A stretch of 14,828 bases of DNA, taken from Frankiaceae bacterium. Its GTDB lineage: Bacteria; Actinomycetota; Actinomycetes; JAVEEB01. The stretch spans positions 1 through 14,828 of the forward strand of contig JAVEEB010000350.1 in NCBI GenBank assembly GCA_030840665.1, given 5' to 3'. Both the position numbers and the translations under genes were made by a program. The stretch's first letter is position 1. Each line of letters starts with the position of its first letter. This document shows, in pieces, positions 6,314 through 12,468 of the stretch. The notes beneath the pieces were generated by a model. That model ran no database searches. It saw nothing but the letters and a program-made list of their open reading frames with translations, and had not been told where the DNA came from.

Positions 6314-6533
6314 CTCGACCAGAAAATCGCGAGTGACACGATCAACTGGAAGACGACAACCGGCGCGAACAAGGGGAGTAGCAACGTGCCCAGGGGTGGC
6401 TGTGCGTGCCGTACGCGGCGAGCGACACGGCCGTCCACATGACGGCCGCCCGGAACTTGGCTACGTCCTCGTCGGCGAGCGAACGTTCGATCTGGGAGTC
6501 GGCGGCGTACCTTCCCGAGAACGTCGAGAGCTG
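6310..6533 (-). pseudogene. Frame-disrupted small membrane-protein gene, or a 42-aa single-pass protein
   Basis: Two adjacent reading frames look coding in turn. From 6533 down to ~6390 the frame continuing after the lipoprotein stop has G/C at nearly every third position and reads LSTFSGRYAADSQIER, then AKFRAAVMWTAVSLAAYG. It ends at 6342. Near a CCCC run (~6388) the good codon bias moves to the -1 frame, which reads GTLLLPLFAPVVVF, then QLIVSLAIFW, a clear transmembrane segment, ending with TAG at 6312-6310. A one-base deletion, a sequencing error or a -1 slip would join them into a two-helix membrane protein. No start codon is found for the upstream part before ATG 6440. The alternative is an intact 42-codon ORF from GTG at 6438 to 6310, with a basic N-terminus and one helix, but it has no good ribosome binding site. 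Confidence 0.4.
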
Positions 6534-6959
6534 CTATCCCGCCACGATCCGCGGACCGTACGCCTTGGTCAGGTCCGCGGCCACCGCTGGATCGCCGAGC
6601 TGTTCGACGCGAGAGAGCAGGTATTGCCCGCCACCCTGTCGGTGGACCACGACGGCAATGGACGTCAAGGGCCGCACGGGACTGCGCCAGATGATTTCGA
6701 CCGTACGGTCGCCGAGGGTCGCAGCGTCGGCGACCGACGCGGTGCTGCCGACGGTGAGGTCGGCGCGGACGACCGGATCGGTGTCGAGGGACTGGAAGAA
6801 CTCCGCCTTTGCGGCGGTGACGCCGGGCAACGCGGTCAGCTGCTGCTGCACTGCAGTGACCTGGGCGTCCCGCGGGTTGGGCGACGATGGATTGCGGGAT
6901 GCGCAGGCCGTCAACGCCATCAGGACACTTGCGGCGACGATGCTGTGACGCTGCCTCAA
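6534..6959 (-). CDS. Small lipoprotein of the WXG/EspG-like cassette
   Basis: A 141-residue lipoprotein. The start is the TTG at 6959-6957, overlapping the TGA of the hydrolase gene (TTGA), with AGG about 10 nt upstream. The signal peptide is MRQR plus a hydrophobic core and the lipobox LTAC, with lipidated Cys19. The mature part starts with a short Ser/Pro/Asn linker. It then carries a compact alpha/beta domain: ALPGVTAAKAEFFQSLDTD, an RADLTVG strand, DRTVEIIWRSP and SIAVVVHR, ending in AYGPR. This layout recalls small actinobacterial lipoproteins in which a 'LPGV' helix-strand unit leads into a strand-rich core. No enzyme motif is visible. It is probably exposed on the outer face of the membrane. 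Gene overlap indicates that it is made with the upstream hydrolase. Confidence 0.75.
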   Translation of the reverse strand: MRQRHSIVAASVLMALTACASRNPSSPNPRDAQVTAVQQQLTALPGVTAAKAEFFQSLDTDPVVRADLTVGSTASVADAATLGDRTVEIIWRSPVRPLTSIAVVVHRQGGGQYLLSRVEQLGDPAVAADLTKAYGPRIVAG

Positions 6960-8386
6960 CCCGTGCGCCTGATGGTGTACACGTTGGTCGTGACGGTGCC
7001 GCTGGCAACGAGAAATGTGCCGTGCAGACCCGCGAGGAAGGCTCGCACGGACGGGTCGGCCGAGCTGTCGACCTGAGCGCTCGCGGGGAGGTAGGTGGTG
7101 GTCATGGAGTGATTCTCCCCGATGTTGTGGTGCTGGTCATCGAAGCTCACCGTCACACGGTTGTCGATGTCGGCGTTCGCCTGCCCGTCGAGGCTCGGCA
7201 CGATGTCTGCCCTGTTTTCGAGGGAGAGCACCTGCGTGCCTTTGGGGACCGGCAGGCCGCCGATGGGAGCGCCGGCGGTGATGACGTTGGTGATGCGGAA
7301 CTCGCCTGATTCGGACGCGGCCAGCGCCGTGCTCATCGCCACCAGACCGCCCTGGCTGTGACCCACGAGCATGACCGGGTCGGCCGGCCCGGCGCCTGCG
7401 TTTCTCAGCGCTTGGAGCACCCCCTCGCGGCGAGCGGTGTCGTCGCTGCCGAGGCCGTGGACGTTCGTGCCGAAGTCGTTCGGCTGCGTGCGATCGCCGG
7501 ACGGGTCGAACTGCCAGCCCTTCGTGCCAGGGATGTCGACGATGTAGCTCCTGTGGGCGATTCCAGACGCGTCGACGGTCGTCACGATCCGAACGTCGAT
7601 GTCGCCCTGGTTCGGGCCTGCGCTCATTGAGTTTCGCGTTGCGAGCGCGCGCAGGATGTCCTGAAGGTCGCGCGGCGTGCTGCTGGACGTGGTGGTGGCG
7701 TCGGGATTGGCGATGGCCTCCCCGTGACCGTCGGGGTAGGCAAGCCCAACGAGTCCCGCCGCCTGCGCGACGGTCATGGGCACGGGCGACTGACCCTGCG
7801 AGAAGGCGAACGCACCCGAGAACGGCTGCAACGGCGACATCAAGGCCGACAGGCCGCCGGGTACATCGGCGGACGCTTCATCGACGAGCCCGGGGTGGTT
7901 GGCGATGAACTGACCCCAGTCGACGTTGCTCAGCTCGGCGGCGGCCGCATCGGCCAACGCAGGGTCGGCGACAAACGCCGCCCCTGCGGCCACCAGGACG
8001 AAAGGCGCGACGCAGACCGCCGCGTAGCCGGTGACCCAGTGACGTGCCAGGTCCAAAGCCGCCAAGGCGTCGTCCTTCGCGCGGTATGTCGCGGCCGCCG
8101 CCCAGAGGCCGGCGCTCATGAGCTCCAGCCCGGCCGCGAGAACGCTGACGCCATGAGGGCCGTCGAGCGCGGCGAGGATGGCGGCCTCCGAAGCTGCGGC
8201 GCCTCCAGGATCGAGGACCGCGCTCGCTGCCAGGTTGCCCGACAGCAACAGCCGGTGCCCGGCGAGCGCGATCCTGCCCAGCTCCGCCGCCTCGGCAGCG
8301 AGCACCCGCGACGTGGCCTCCATGTCGTCGAGCGAAGCGTCGATGCCGCCCGCCCCGCCGGTGACCGACAGTGAACCCGCCGTCAT
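6956..8386 (-). CDS. Lipase-like alpha/beta hydrolase with N-terminal helical, WXG-like domain
   Basis: A 476-residue protein. The start is the ATG at 8386, overlapping the TGA of the EspG-like gene (ATGA). Residues 1-115 are Ala/Leu-rich helices typical of WXG100/T7SS-associated N-terminal modules. Residues ~118-140 are strongly hydrophobic (VAPFVLVAAGAAFVA) and may insert in a membrane. DWGQF at 156-160 is a further W-x-G-like site. The C-terminal half is a lipase-like hydrolase. The nucleophile elbow VGHSQGG has Ser344, Asp394 lies in NRADIVPSLDG where fungal-lipase-3-type enzymes place the catalytic acid, and His426 lies in ENHSM, giving a complete plausible triad. TAGAPIGG (370-377) matches the strand preceding the acid. 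There is no classical signal peptide, so export by a type VII-like route is an inference. Substrate could be a lipid or ester. Confidence 0.83.
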   Translation of the reverse strand: MTAGSLSVTGGAGGIDASLDDMEATSRVLAAEAAELGRIALAGHRLLLSGNLAASAVLDPGGAAASEAAILAALDGPHGVSVLAAGLELMSAGLWAAAATYRAKDDALAALDLARHWVTGYAAVCVAPFVLVAAGAAFVADPALADAAAAELSNVDWGQFIANHPGLVDEASADVPGGLSALMSPLQPFSGAFAFSQGQSPVPMTVAQAAGLVGLAYPDGHGEAIANPDATTTSSSTPRDLQDILRALATRNSMSAGPNQGDIDVRIVTTVDASGIAHRSYIVDIPGTKGWQFDPSGDRTQPNDFGTNVHGLGSDDTARREGVLQALRNAGAGPADPVMLVGHSQGGLVAMSTALAASESGEFRITNVITAGAPIGGLPVPKGTQVLSLENRADIVPSLDGQANADIDNRVTVSFDDQHHNIGENHSMTTTYLPASAQVDSSADPSVRAFLAGLHGTFLVASGTVTTNVYTIRRTG

Positions 8387-9141
8387 GCGACGAGCTCGGC
8401 AACATAGGGGGCGAGCCATCGGCCAAGATCTGCGGGCACCACGGGTGCCAGCGCAAGGTCTCCGACCCGCAGCCGGCGAATGCCCTGCCATCCTTGACCT
8501 GACAGCAGCCAGACGACGTGCCCGAGCGCGACGGCCTCCGTGCCGCCGGTCGCCCGTCCGGTCACGATTGCGTGGAGGGAGCCGTGCGTGGTCGCGGCGA
8601 CGTGCAGGAGCTGGTCGGCGTCCCTGCGTTGAACGCCTTCACGCACGAGCAACATCTCGGCGGCGTCGTGGCCGCGGTCGGCGGCGACACCGAGTGCTCC
8701 GATGAGCGCGCGAGTGGCGATGGCGACGGGTCGGCCGTCGCCGCGAGGCCCGCCCCCGGGCACCAGCCTGCTGACCTCGTGCGGCAGTTCACCGGCCGGC
8801 CACAGCGAGAGCTCGACAGCGCTGCGATACGCGTGCGCGATTGTCGCGCCCGCCTCCTCGCCGATCGCGATCAGCGAGGAGATGGACTCGTGGTCGATCA
8901 CGACGTCGGTACGAAGAGCAACCCGCGACGCCGTGAGGAGCCCCAGGTTGCGGGCAACCGATTCCCCGGCAGCCCCGTCGAGCAGGCCGCGGGCGACGAG
9001 GTGCTCGCGGGCTACCTCACGTGCGCGAGCGTCGCCGGCGCCAACCCTGACAGGAAGGAACGGAGGTGGCAGGCGCACGGCGTGTTCGCGGCAGAGCACG
9101 GCCAGCTCGTCAACCGAGAGCAGTAAACGACGCGCGGCCAT
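8383..9141 (-). CDS. EspG-like ESX-secretion-associated protein
   Basis: A 252-residue cytoplasmic-looking protein. The start is the ATG at 9141-9139, whose A is the last base of the WXG100-like gene's TGA (TGATG). The frame is open further, to 9417, but that part is antisense to the WXG100-like gene. Features recalling EspG, the chaperone that binds PE/PPE- or WXG-type substrates in actinobacterial type VII systems, are LSVDELAVL at the N-terminus, the LVARGLLDG helix (48-56), the following NLGLLTASRVALRTDV segment, and ISSLIAIGEEAGATIAHAYR, then LWPAGELPHEVSRLVP. Sequence similarity is modest and no catalytic motif is seen. The position between a WXG100-like gene and a helical hydrolase fits a substrate-handling role. 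It could be a divergent or renamed member of the family. Confidence 0.7.
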   Translation of the reverse strand: MAARRLLLSVDELAVLCREHAVRLPPPFLPVRVGAGDARAREVAREHLVARGLLDGAAGESVARNLGLLTASRVALRTDVVIDHESISSLIAIGEEAGATIAHAYRSAVELSLWPAGELPHEVSRLVPGGGPRGDGRPVAIATRALIGALGVAADRGHDAAEMLLVREGVQRRDADQLLHVAATTHGSLHAIVTGRATGGTEAVALGHVVWLLSGQGWQGIRRLRVGDLALAPVVPADLGRWLAPYVAELVA

Positions 9142-9458
9142 CAGAGCCCCAGAACATGCAGGCCACGCTGGAGAAGGTCCGCAGCTGCCTGTTCGAGGCG
9201 GTGGATCTCCTCGAGGCGGCCGCTGACCGTTGTGGCATGCCGGCGAAGCACCTCGGCCGCGTGTTCGAACTCCTCGACGCATCGACTGGTGGCGTGGCGG
9301 AAGTCGTCCACCCTCGAGGCAAATGCCGCCGAGGCCACCGAGTGCCAATCGACAGCCCCAGCTGTCCGGTGCGCGGTTGACCCGGCGTTCGCGACGTTGT
9401 CCGCCGTGGCCACGCAATGGGCCGCCAGCTGCTCAATGGATGCGGAGTCACCCCACAT
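9141..9458 (-). CDS. WXG100-like (EsxA/B-type) small helical protein
   Basis: A 105-residue all-helical protein, the usual size for WXG100 proteins. The ATG at 9458 has GGAGG about 10 nt upstream. The open frame to 9548 adds a Cys/His-rich stretch with no family similarity. The first helix spans ~5-34. The turn is AVDWHSVASAAF (35-46), where W38-H39-S40 occupies the W-x-G position with Ser in place of Gly. The second long helix (47-100) is rich in Ala, Glu and Arg. There is no signal peptide. WXG100 proteins form helical hairpin dimers and are exported by type VII secretion. Here no ATPase or other core component is visible in the window. First gene of the cassette. Confidence 0.75.
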   Translation of the reverse strand: MWGDSASIEQLAAHCVATADNVANAGSTAHRTAGAVDWHSVASAAFASRVDDFRHATSRCVEEFEHAAEVLRRHATTVSGRLEEIHRLEQAAADLLQRGLHVLGL

Positions 9459-9530
9459 ATCCGCTCGCCCTCCGTCGTCGACTCGGAGTCCGACGCTAGC
9501 GAAATCCGAGGGGTGGCGATGTGGGGCATG

Positions 9531-9544
9531 TGGACAACTGTCCA
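9531..9544. promoter_or_regulatory. 14-bp dyad TGGACA-AC-TGTCCA
   Basis: The arms TGGACA and TGTCCA are perfect inverted repeats around a 2-bp centre. The dyad sits between the divergent WXG100-like and lactonase genes. On the - strand, TAGCGT (9498-9493) could be the -10 of the WXG operon. The dyad lies about 40 bp upstream of it, a plausible operator position. The protein that binds it is unknown. Confidence 0.4.
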
Positions 9545-9553
9545 TCAAGCCTG

Positions 9554-9596
9554 GTTCTTACGAGAGTCTTACGGCAGGTTCTTACAGGGTCGTTAC
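9554..9596 (+). promoter_or_regulatory. Four TTAC direct repeats at helical spacing, response-regulator-type operator
   Basis: TTAC recurs at 9558, 9569, 9582 and 9593. The preceding bases are GTTC/GTC/GTTC/TCG, giving units such as GTTCTTAC and GTCTTAC. Spacings are 11, 13 and 11 bp, close to one helical turn, the layout used by OmpR/PhoB-family regulators that bind direct repeats on one DNA face. PhoP (PHO-box-like) or MtrA (GTTAC-like half-sites) are family precedents only. The match to either consensus is incomplete. Confidence 0.45.
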
Positions 9597-9630
9597 GTGT
9601 CGCCCATCTGGGTCGTTCGGGGGCGACACG
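9596..9630. repeat. Perfect 10-bp inverted repeat upstream of the lactonase gene
   Basis: CGTGTCGCCC (9596-9605) and GGGCGACACG (9621-9630) are perfect inverted repeats with a 15-nt spacer. The left arm starts on the last base of the fourth TTAC box. It could be an operator, a 5'-leader hairpin if transcription starts upstream, or a barrier hairpin between the divergent units. No T-run follows on either strand. Confidence 0.5.
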
Positions 9631-9708
9631 CGGCAAAACCCTTGATACACAAGCGTTGTTCGTTGCGCCGAGTGATTCGGAGCACCGCCCACAACGTTAG
9701 GAATCGAC

Positions 9709-10902
9709 ATGGCACGGGACCTTCGCAACAGCCGTTCAGGCCGCCTCGTCCGGCAGCTCGTCGCGCTCGGCACCGCGGCCGCCGCCACGGTTGCCTTCAC
9801 ATCGTTCGCCCAGCCGGCGTCGGCCAACGATGGGGCCGGTGATCGCTCGCGCGCGGAGCACGCGGTCTTCGTCCAGACCAACGATCCTGGTGGCAACGCC
9901 GTCATCGCCTACCGCCGTGCCGGCGACGGATCCCTCACCCGGCTCACGACGTACGCGACCGGCGGTCTCGGCGGCACTCAGACGGGTGCCGTCGTCGATC
10001 CCCTGGCCTCACAGGGATCTTTGACGTACGACGGGGTGCATCACCTGCTGTTCGCGGTCAACGCGGGCAGTGACACCTTTACCGTCTTCCGCGTGCGCGG
10101 GGCCGAACTCGAGCGCCTGGATGTCATCGGCAGCCGTGGTCACCTCCCGACATCGGTCTCGGTGTCCGGTGAAGTCGTCTATGTGCTGAACGCCGGCTAC
10201 GACGGCGCGATCAGCGGCTTCCGGATTCGCGGTGGCAGCCACGTCGTCCCGATCGCCGAGTCGACGCGCACGCTCGGGCTGGGCAACCCGGCCACCCCCT
10301 TCTTCCTCAAGTCCCCGTCGCAAGTCGCGGTCACGCCCGATCGCACGGCCGTCATCGTGGCGACGAAGGTCGCGGGAACGCTCGAGGTCTTCCCGTTGAA
10401 CCACCAGGGTCTCCCGTCGGGGAGCCCGGTCATCACCGCGTCGGCCGCCCCGGTGCCCTTCGCGCTCGTCTTCGACAGCGCGGGTCGCCTGCTCGTGACG
10501 GAGGCGAGCGGCGGGGAGTCGTCGTACGTCGTCAATGCCGACGGCACCCTGTCGATCATCTCGTCGCATGTCGCGAACGGCCAGACGGCCGGCTGCTGGT
10601 CCGTGGTCGCGAAGGGCTACGTGTACGTCGCGAACTCGGGCTCGGCCACGATCACGGGCTACTCGGAGGATGCTTCGGGACACCTTGCGCTGCTCAACGC
10701 GGACGGCGTCACTGCGACAACGGGCGCAGGCCCGGTGGACCTCGCGGTCAGCGGAGACAAGTACCTGTACCAGCTGTCGACGGGCAGCGGCGTCATCGAT
10801 GAGTTCCTGGTTAACAACAACGGGTCCTTGACCCGGATCGGCACGCTGACCGGATTCCCGCCCGACAACGGCACCGGGTACGAGGGCATCGCGGCCTTCT
10901 AG
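9709..10902 (+). CDS. Secreted lactonase-family beta-propeller protein
   Basis: A 397-residue exported protein. The ATG at 9709 has AGGA 6 nt upstream (9699-9702). A Sec signal peptide covers residues 1-39, with a basic start, a hydrophobic AAAATVAF core and AxA cleavage at ASA-ND. The mature protein is a chain of about seven repeats of the 'VFVQTNDPGGNAVIAYRR' type, in which a strand, N-x-G/A turn and 'v..yrv..dGsL' strand recur, for example LFAVNAGSDTFTVFRV, VYVLNAGYDGAISGFRI and VYVANSGSATITGYSE. This is the pattern of the 6-phosphogluconolactonase/Lactonase (YbhE-like) seven-bladed propeller. Secretion argues against a role in the cytosolic pentose phosphate pathway. Extracellular lactonase or a binding propeller is possible. 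Metal or catalytic residues cannot be assigned. A strong terminator follows at once, so it is monocistronic. The upstream region carries several operator-like repeats. Confidence 0.9.
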   Translation: MARDLRNSRSGRLVRQLVALGTAAAATVAFTSFAQPASANDGAGDRSRAEHAVFVQTNDPGGNAVIAYRRAGDGSLTRLTTYATGGLGGTQTGAVVDPLASQGSLTYDGVHHLLFAVNAGSDTFTVFRVRGAELERLDVIGSRGHLPTSVSVSGEVVYVLNAGYDGAISGFRIRGGSHVVPIAESTRTLGLGNPATPFFLKSPSQVAVTPDRTAVIVATKVAGTLEVFPLNHQGLPSGSPVITASAAPVPFALVFDSAGRLLVTEASGGESSYVVNADGTLSIISSHVANGQTAGCWSVVAKGYVYVANSGSATITGYSEDASGHLALLNADGVTATTGAGPVDLAVSGDKYLYQLSTGSGVIDEFLVNNNGSLTRIGTLTGFPPDNGTGYEGIAAF

Positions 10903-10915
10903 CATAAGACGTGAC

Positions 10916-10944
10916 GGCCCCGGACTGTTTTCTGGTCCGGGGCC
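10916..10944 (+). terminator. Strong GC-rich terminator hairpin after the lactonase gene
   Basis: GGCCCCGGAC (10916-10925) pairs perfectly with GTCCGGGGCC (10935-10944) around a 9-nt loop containing TTTT. It starts 13 bp after the TAG stop. There is no downstream T-run, as is usual in high-GC actinobacteria. It could serve transcription from either direction. Confidence 0.8.
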
Positions 10945-11202
10945 CTCGCGCGATGTGATCGCCGTTCGGTGACGATGGCATAACCGAGCGCAACCACCAG
11001 GCTTGAGCTGACGTGATACGGAGCGGAACGTTACGCAATCGTTTTGTACGAGTGGCCGCCACGTGGACCCATCACAGTGGCCTTGATCCAGAGCCAACGG
11101 TCATTGCGCGTGGGCCGAATGGGGGAAAATCCCCAGTGTTTGCAGGCATTCCCGGTCGTCATGTCGACGCAGTGTCGACCGCCGTCGCACGCATAGTGAC
11201 AT

Positions 11203-11232
11203 GTGACAGGCACCTTGGCCTCGTCCTAGATT
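11203..11232 (+). promoter_or_regulatory. Candidate sigma-A-type promoter of the CHAP gene
   Basis: GTGACA (11203-11208) as -35 and TAGATT (11227-11232) as -10, separated by 18 bp. This places the start of transcription near 11239, leaving a leader of about 30 nt. A second GTGACA lies 7 bp upstream at 11196. Confidence 0.5.
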
Positions 11233-11255
11233 TTGACTCCTCAAAGCGCACAACT

Positions 11256-11261
11256 GGGGAG
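11256..11261 (+). promoter_or_regulatory. Ribosome binding site deciding the CHAP protein start
   Basis: GGGGAG lies 7 nt before the GTG at 11269. A TTG at 11233 in the same frame overlaps the likely -10 region and has no such site, so the GTG is preferred. Confidence 0.7.
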
Positions 11262-11268
11262 CGAGCAC

Positions 11269-11796
11269 GTGCATCGCGTACCGCGAACCGTCGTCGGTGT
11301 GGTCGCTGCCGTCGCACTACTGAGCGTGTCGTCACCGGCGCCGGCTTCCGCGTCCAGCTCCTCGCGTGCGTTGTGCACGAGCAAGTCCTTCAGCTGCCTG
11401 ACGGGGAGCGGCTTTCACGGTCAGTCGGCGTGGGGGTCGTGGGGCCCGGGACACAACTGCGTGAGCTACGCGGCGTACCGGCTGAAGAAGAACGGCGTCC
11501 TCGACCCGTGGTCCTCGGCCGCGCCGGACGCCAGCAAGTGGGATGAAGAGGCGCGGTCCGCCGGCGTCCGTGTCGACCACGTGCCCGCCGTTGGCGCGAT
11601 CGCCCAGTGGGACGTCGGGACGTACGGCCACATCGCGTACGTCGAACGTGTGACGGCGCAGTACATCGACATCAGCGAGGACTCATACATCAACGACAGC
11701 TCCGGGGTCTCCTCCGTCCGCCGGTTGAGCCGCACGGGCAGGGACTTCGCGACCGCTGACTTCCTGCACTTCCACGTCAAGCCGGCACACCGCTGA
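11269..11796 (+). CDS. Secreted CHAP-domain cell-wall hydrolase
   Basis: A 175-residue exported protein likely to cut peptidoglycan (amidase or endopeptidase). It starts at GTG 11269, preceded by GGGGAG. A signal peptide covers residues ~1-28, with a basic MHRVPR, a hydrophobic core and APASA cleavage. C36 and C43 may form a disulfide. The CHAP domain occupies ~55-170. GHNCVSYAAYRL holds the nucleophile Cys64, GHIAYVERV holds the catalytic His121, and the acidic EDSY region (137-140) is a candidate third residue. PAVGAIAQWD (107-116) is the conserved block before the His strand. No separate cell-wall-binding domain is present, so this is a minimal secreted catalytic form. Its stop is 6 bp from that of the convergent response-regulator gene, and the two stop codons lie in the arms of a 5-bp inverted repeat (GCTGA/TCAGC, 11792-11807). 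Confidence 0.92.
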   Translation: MHRVPRTVVGVVAAVALLSVSSPAPASASSSSRALCTSKSFSCLTGSGFHGQSAWGSWGPGHNCVSYAAYRLKKNGVLDPWSSAAPDASKWDEEARSAGVRVDHVPAVGAIAQWDVGTYGHIAYVERVTAQYIDISEDSYINDSSGVSSVRRLSRTGRDFATADFLHFHVKPAHR

Positions 11797-11802
11797 ACGT
11801 AG

Positions 11803-12468
11803 TCAGCCGAGCCCTTCACCGGCCCTGACGACCCCCGCGTCGTACGCGCGGACGACGGCCTGCACCCGATCCCGCACGTCGAGCTTCGCCAGGATGTGCG
11901 CCACGTGCGTCTTGACGGTCGCCTCCGACACGAACAGTCGTCCCGAGATCTCGGTGTTGGACAATCCCCGCGCCATGAGCACCAGGACTTCCCGCTCGCG
12001 GGCCGTGAGGGACTCGATGCCCTCGTCGCGGAGGCCGAGGGCGGCCGGGCCGTCCAGGAAGCGTTCCAGCAGGCGCCGCGTCACCGTCGGGGCGACCACC
12101 GCGTCACCGGCGGCCACGACGCGGATGGCGGACAGGAGATCGGGCGGCGGCACGTCCTTCAGCAGGAAACCGCTCGCCCCGGCACGCAGGCCGGCCACCA
12201 CGTATTCGTCCAAGTCGAACGTCGTGAGGATCAGCACGCGGACGGCGGGGTGCGCCGCAACGATGCGCTGCGTCGCCGCAACGCCATCGAGGACCGGCAT
12301 CCGCACGTCCATCAGCACCACGTCCGGCAACAGCGACGTGACGACGGCGACCGCTTCCTCACCATCGCCGGCTTCGCCGAGCACCGTCATGTCGTCCTGC
12401 GCGTCGAGCACCATCCGGAAGCCCATGCGCAGCATCGGCTGATCGTCGACGAGCACGAGCCGGATCAT
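11803..12468 (-). CDS. NarL/LuxR-family response regulator
   Basis: A 221-residue two-component response regulator. The start is the ATG at 12468, overlapping the TGA of the kinase gene (ATGA). The receiver domain is residues 1-120, with acidic pocket D8/D9, phospho-acceptor D54 in VVLMDVRMP, T83 in LTTF, and K104 in LLKD. A linker (121-150) leads to a LuxR/GerE HTH at ~152-210: LTAREREVLVLMARGLSN, then the recognition helix VSEATVKTHVAHILAKL. All residues needed for phosphotransfer are present. Its partner is the kinase encoded directly upstream, and the likely target is the ABC transporter operon in which both sit (inference from gene order). Confidence 0.96.
   Translation of the reverse strand: MIRLVLVDDQPMLRMGFRMVLDAQDDMTVLGEAGDGEEAVAVVTSLLPDVVLMDVRMPVLDGVAATQRIVAAHPAVRVLILTTFDLDEYVVAGLRAGASGFLLKDVPPPDLLSAIRVVAAGDAVVAPTVTRRLLERFLDGPAALGLRDEGIESLTAREREVLVLMARGLSNTEISGRLFVSEATVKTHVAHILAKLDVRDRVQAVVRAYDAGVVRAGEGLG

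Larger units (their letters stand above)
10945..11268. other. Intergenic region before the CHAP gene, with promoter and small repeats
   Basis: No convincing + strand gene is seen. Features present are the palindrome CCACGTGG (11059-11066), a hairpin TGGGGG-AAAA-TCCCCA (11120-11135), GTCGAC twice (11163-11168 and 11174-11179) exactly 11 bp apart, and a GTGACA tandem at 11196 and 11203. It was inspected for a c-di-AMP (ydaO-type) riboswitch, common before actinobacterial cell-wall hydrolase genes, and the conserved blocks were not found. On the - strand, a 60-codon ORF (11213-11031, GTG start, GAGG 5 nt upstream, four Cys) is open but has weak codon bias. Confidence 0.5.

Noticed and set aside
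7724..8374. 216-codon + strand ORF opposite the hydrolase
   Set aside because: Antisense shadow rich in Arg and Gly. The - strand frame has a recognisable lipase domain.
8387..8491. N-terminal extension of the hydrolase to 8491
   Set aside because: Arg/Cys-rich shadow inside the EspG-like gene. The ATGA overlap at 8386 fits the cassette pattern.
9142..9417. Extension of the EspG-like frame to 9417
   Set aside because: It overlaps the WXG100-like gene and reads as an Arg/Gly/Pro shadow. The TGATG junction at 9141 is the natural start.
10009..11097. 362-codon - strand ORF opposite the lactonase gene
   Set aside because: Composition dominated by Arg/Asp/Gly, typical of the antisense of a high-GC gene, and it runs through the terminator hairpin.
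10945..11268. c-di-AMP (ydaO-type) riboswitch before the CHAP gene
   Set aside because: The region was searched by eye because such switches often precede these genes, but the conserved sequence blocks are absent.
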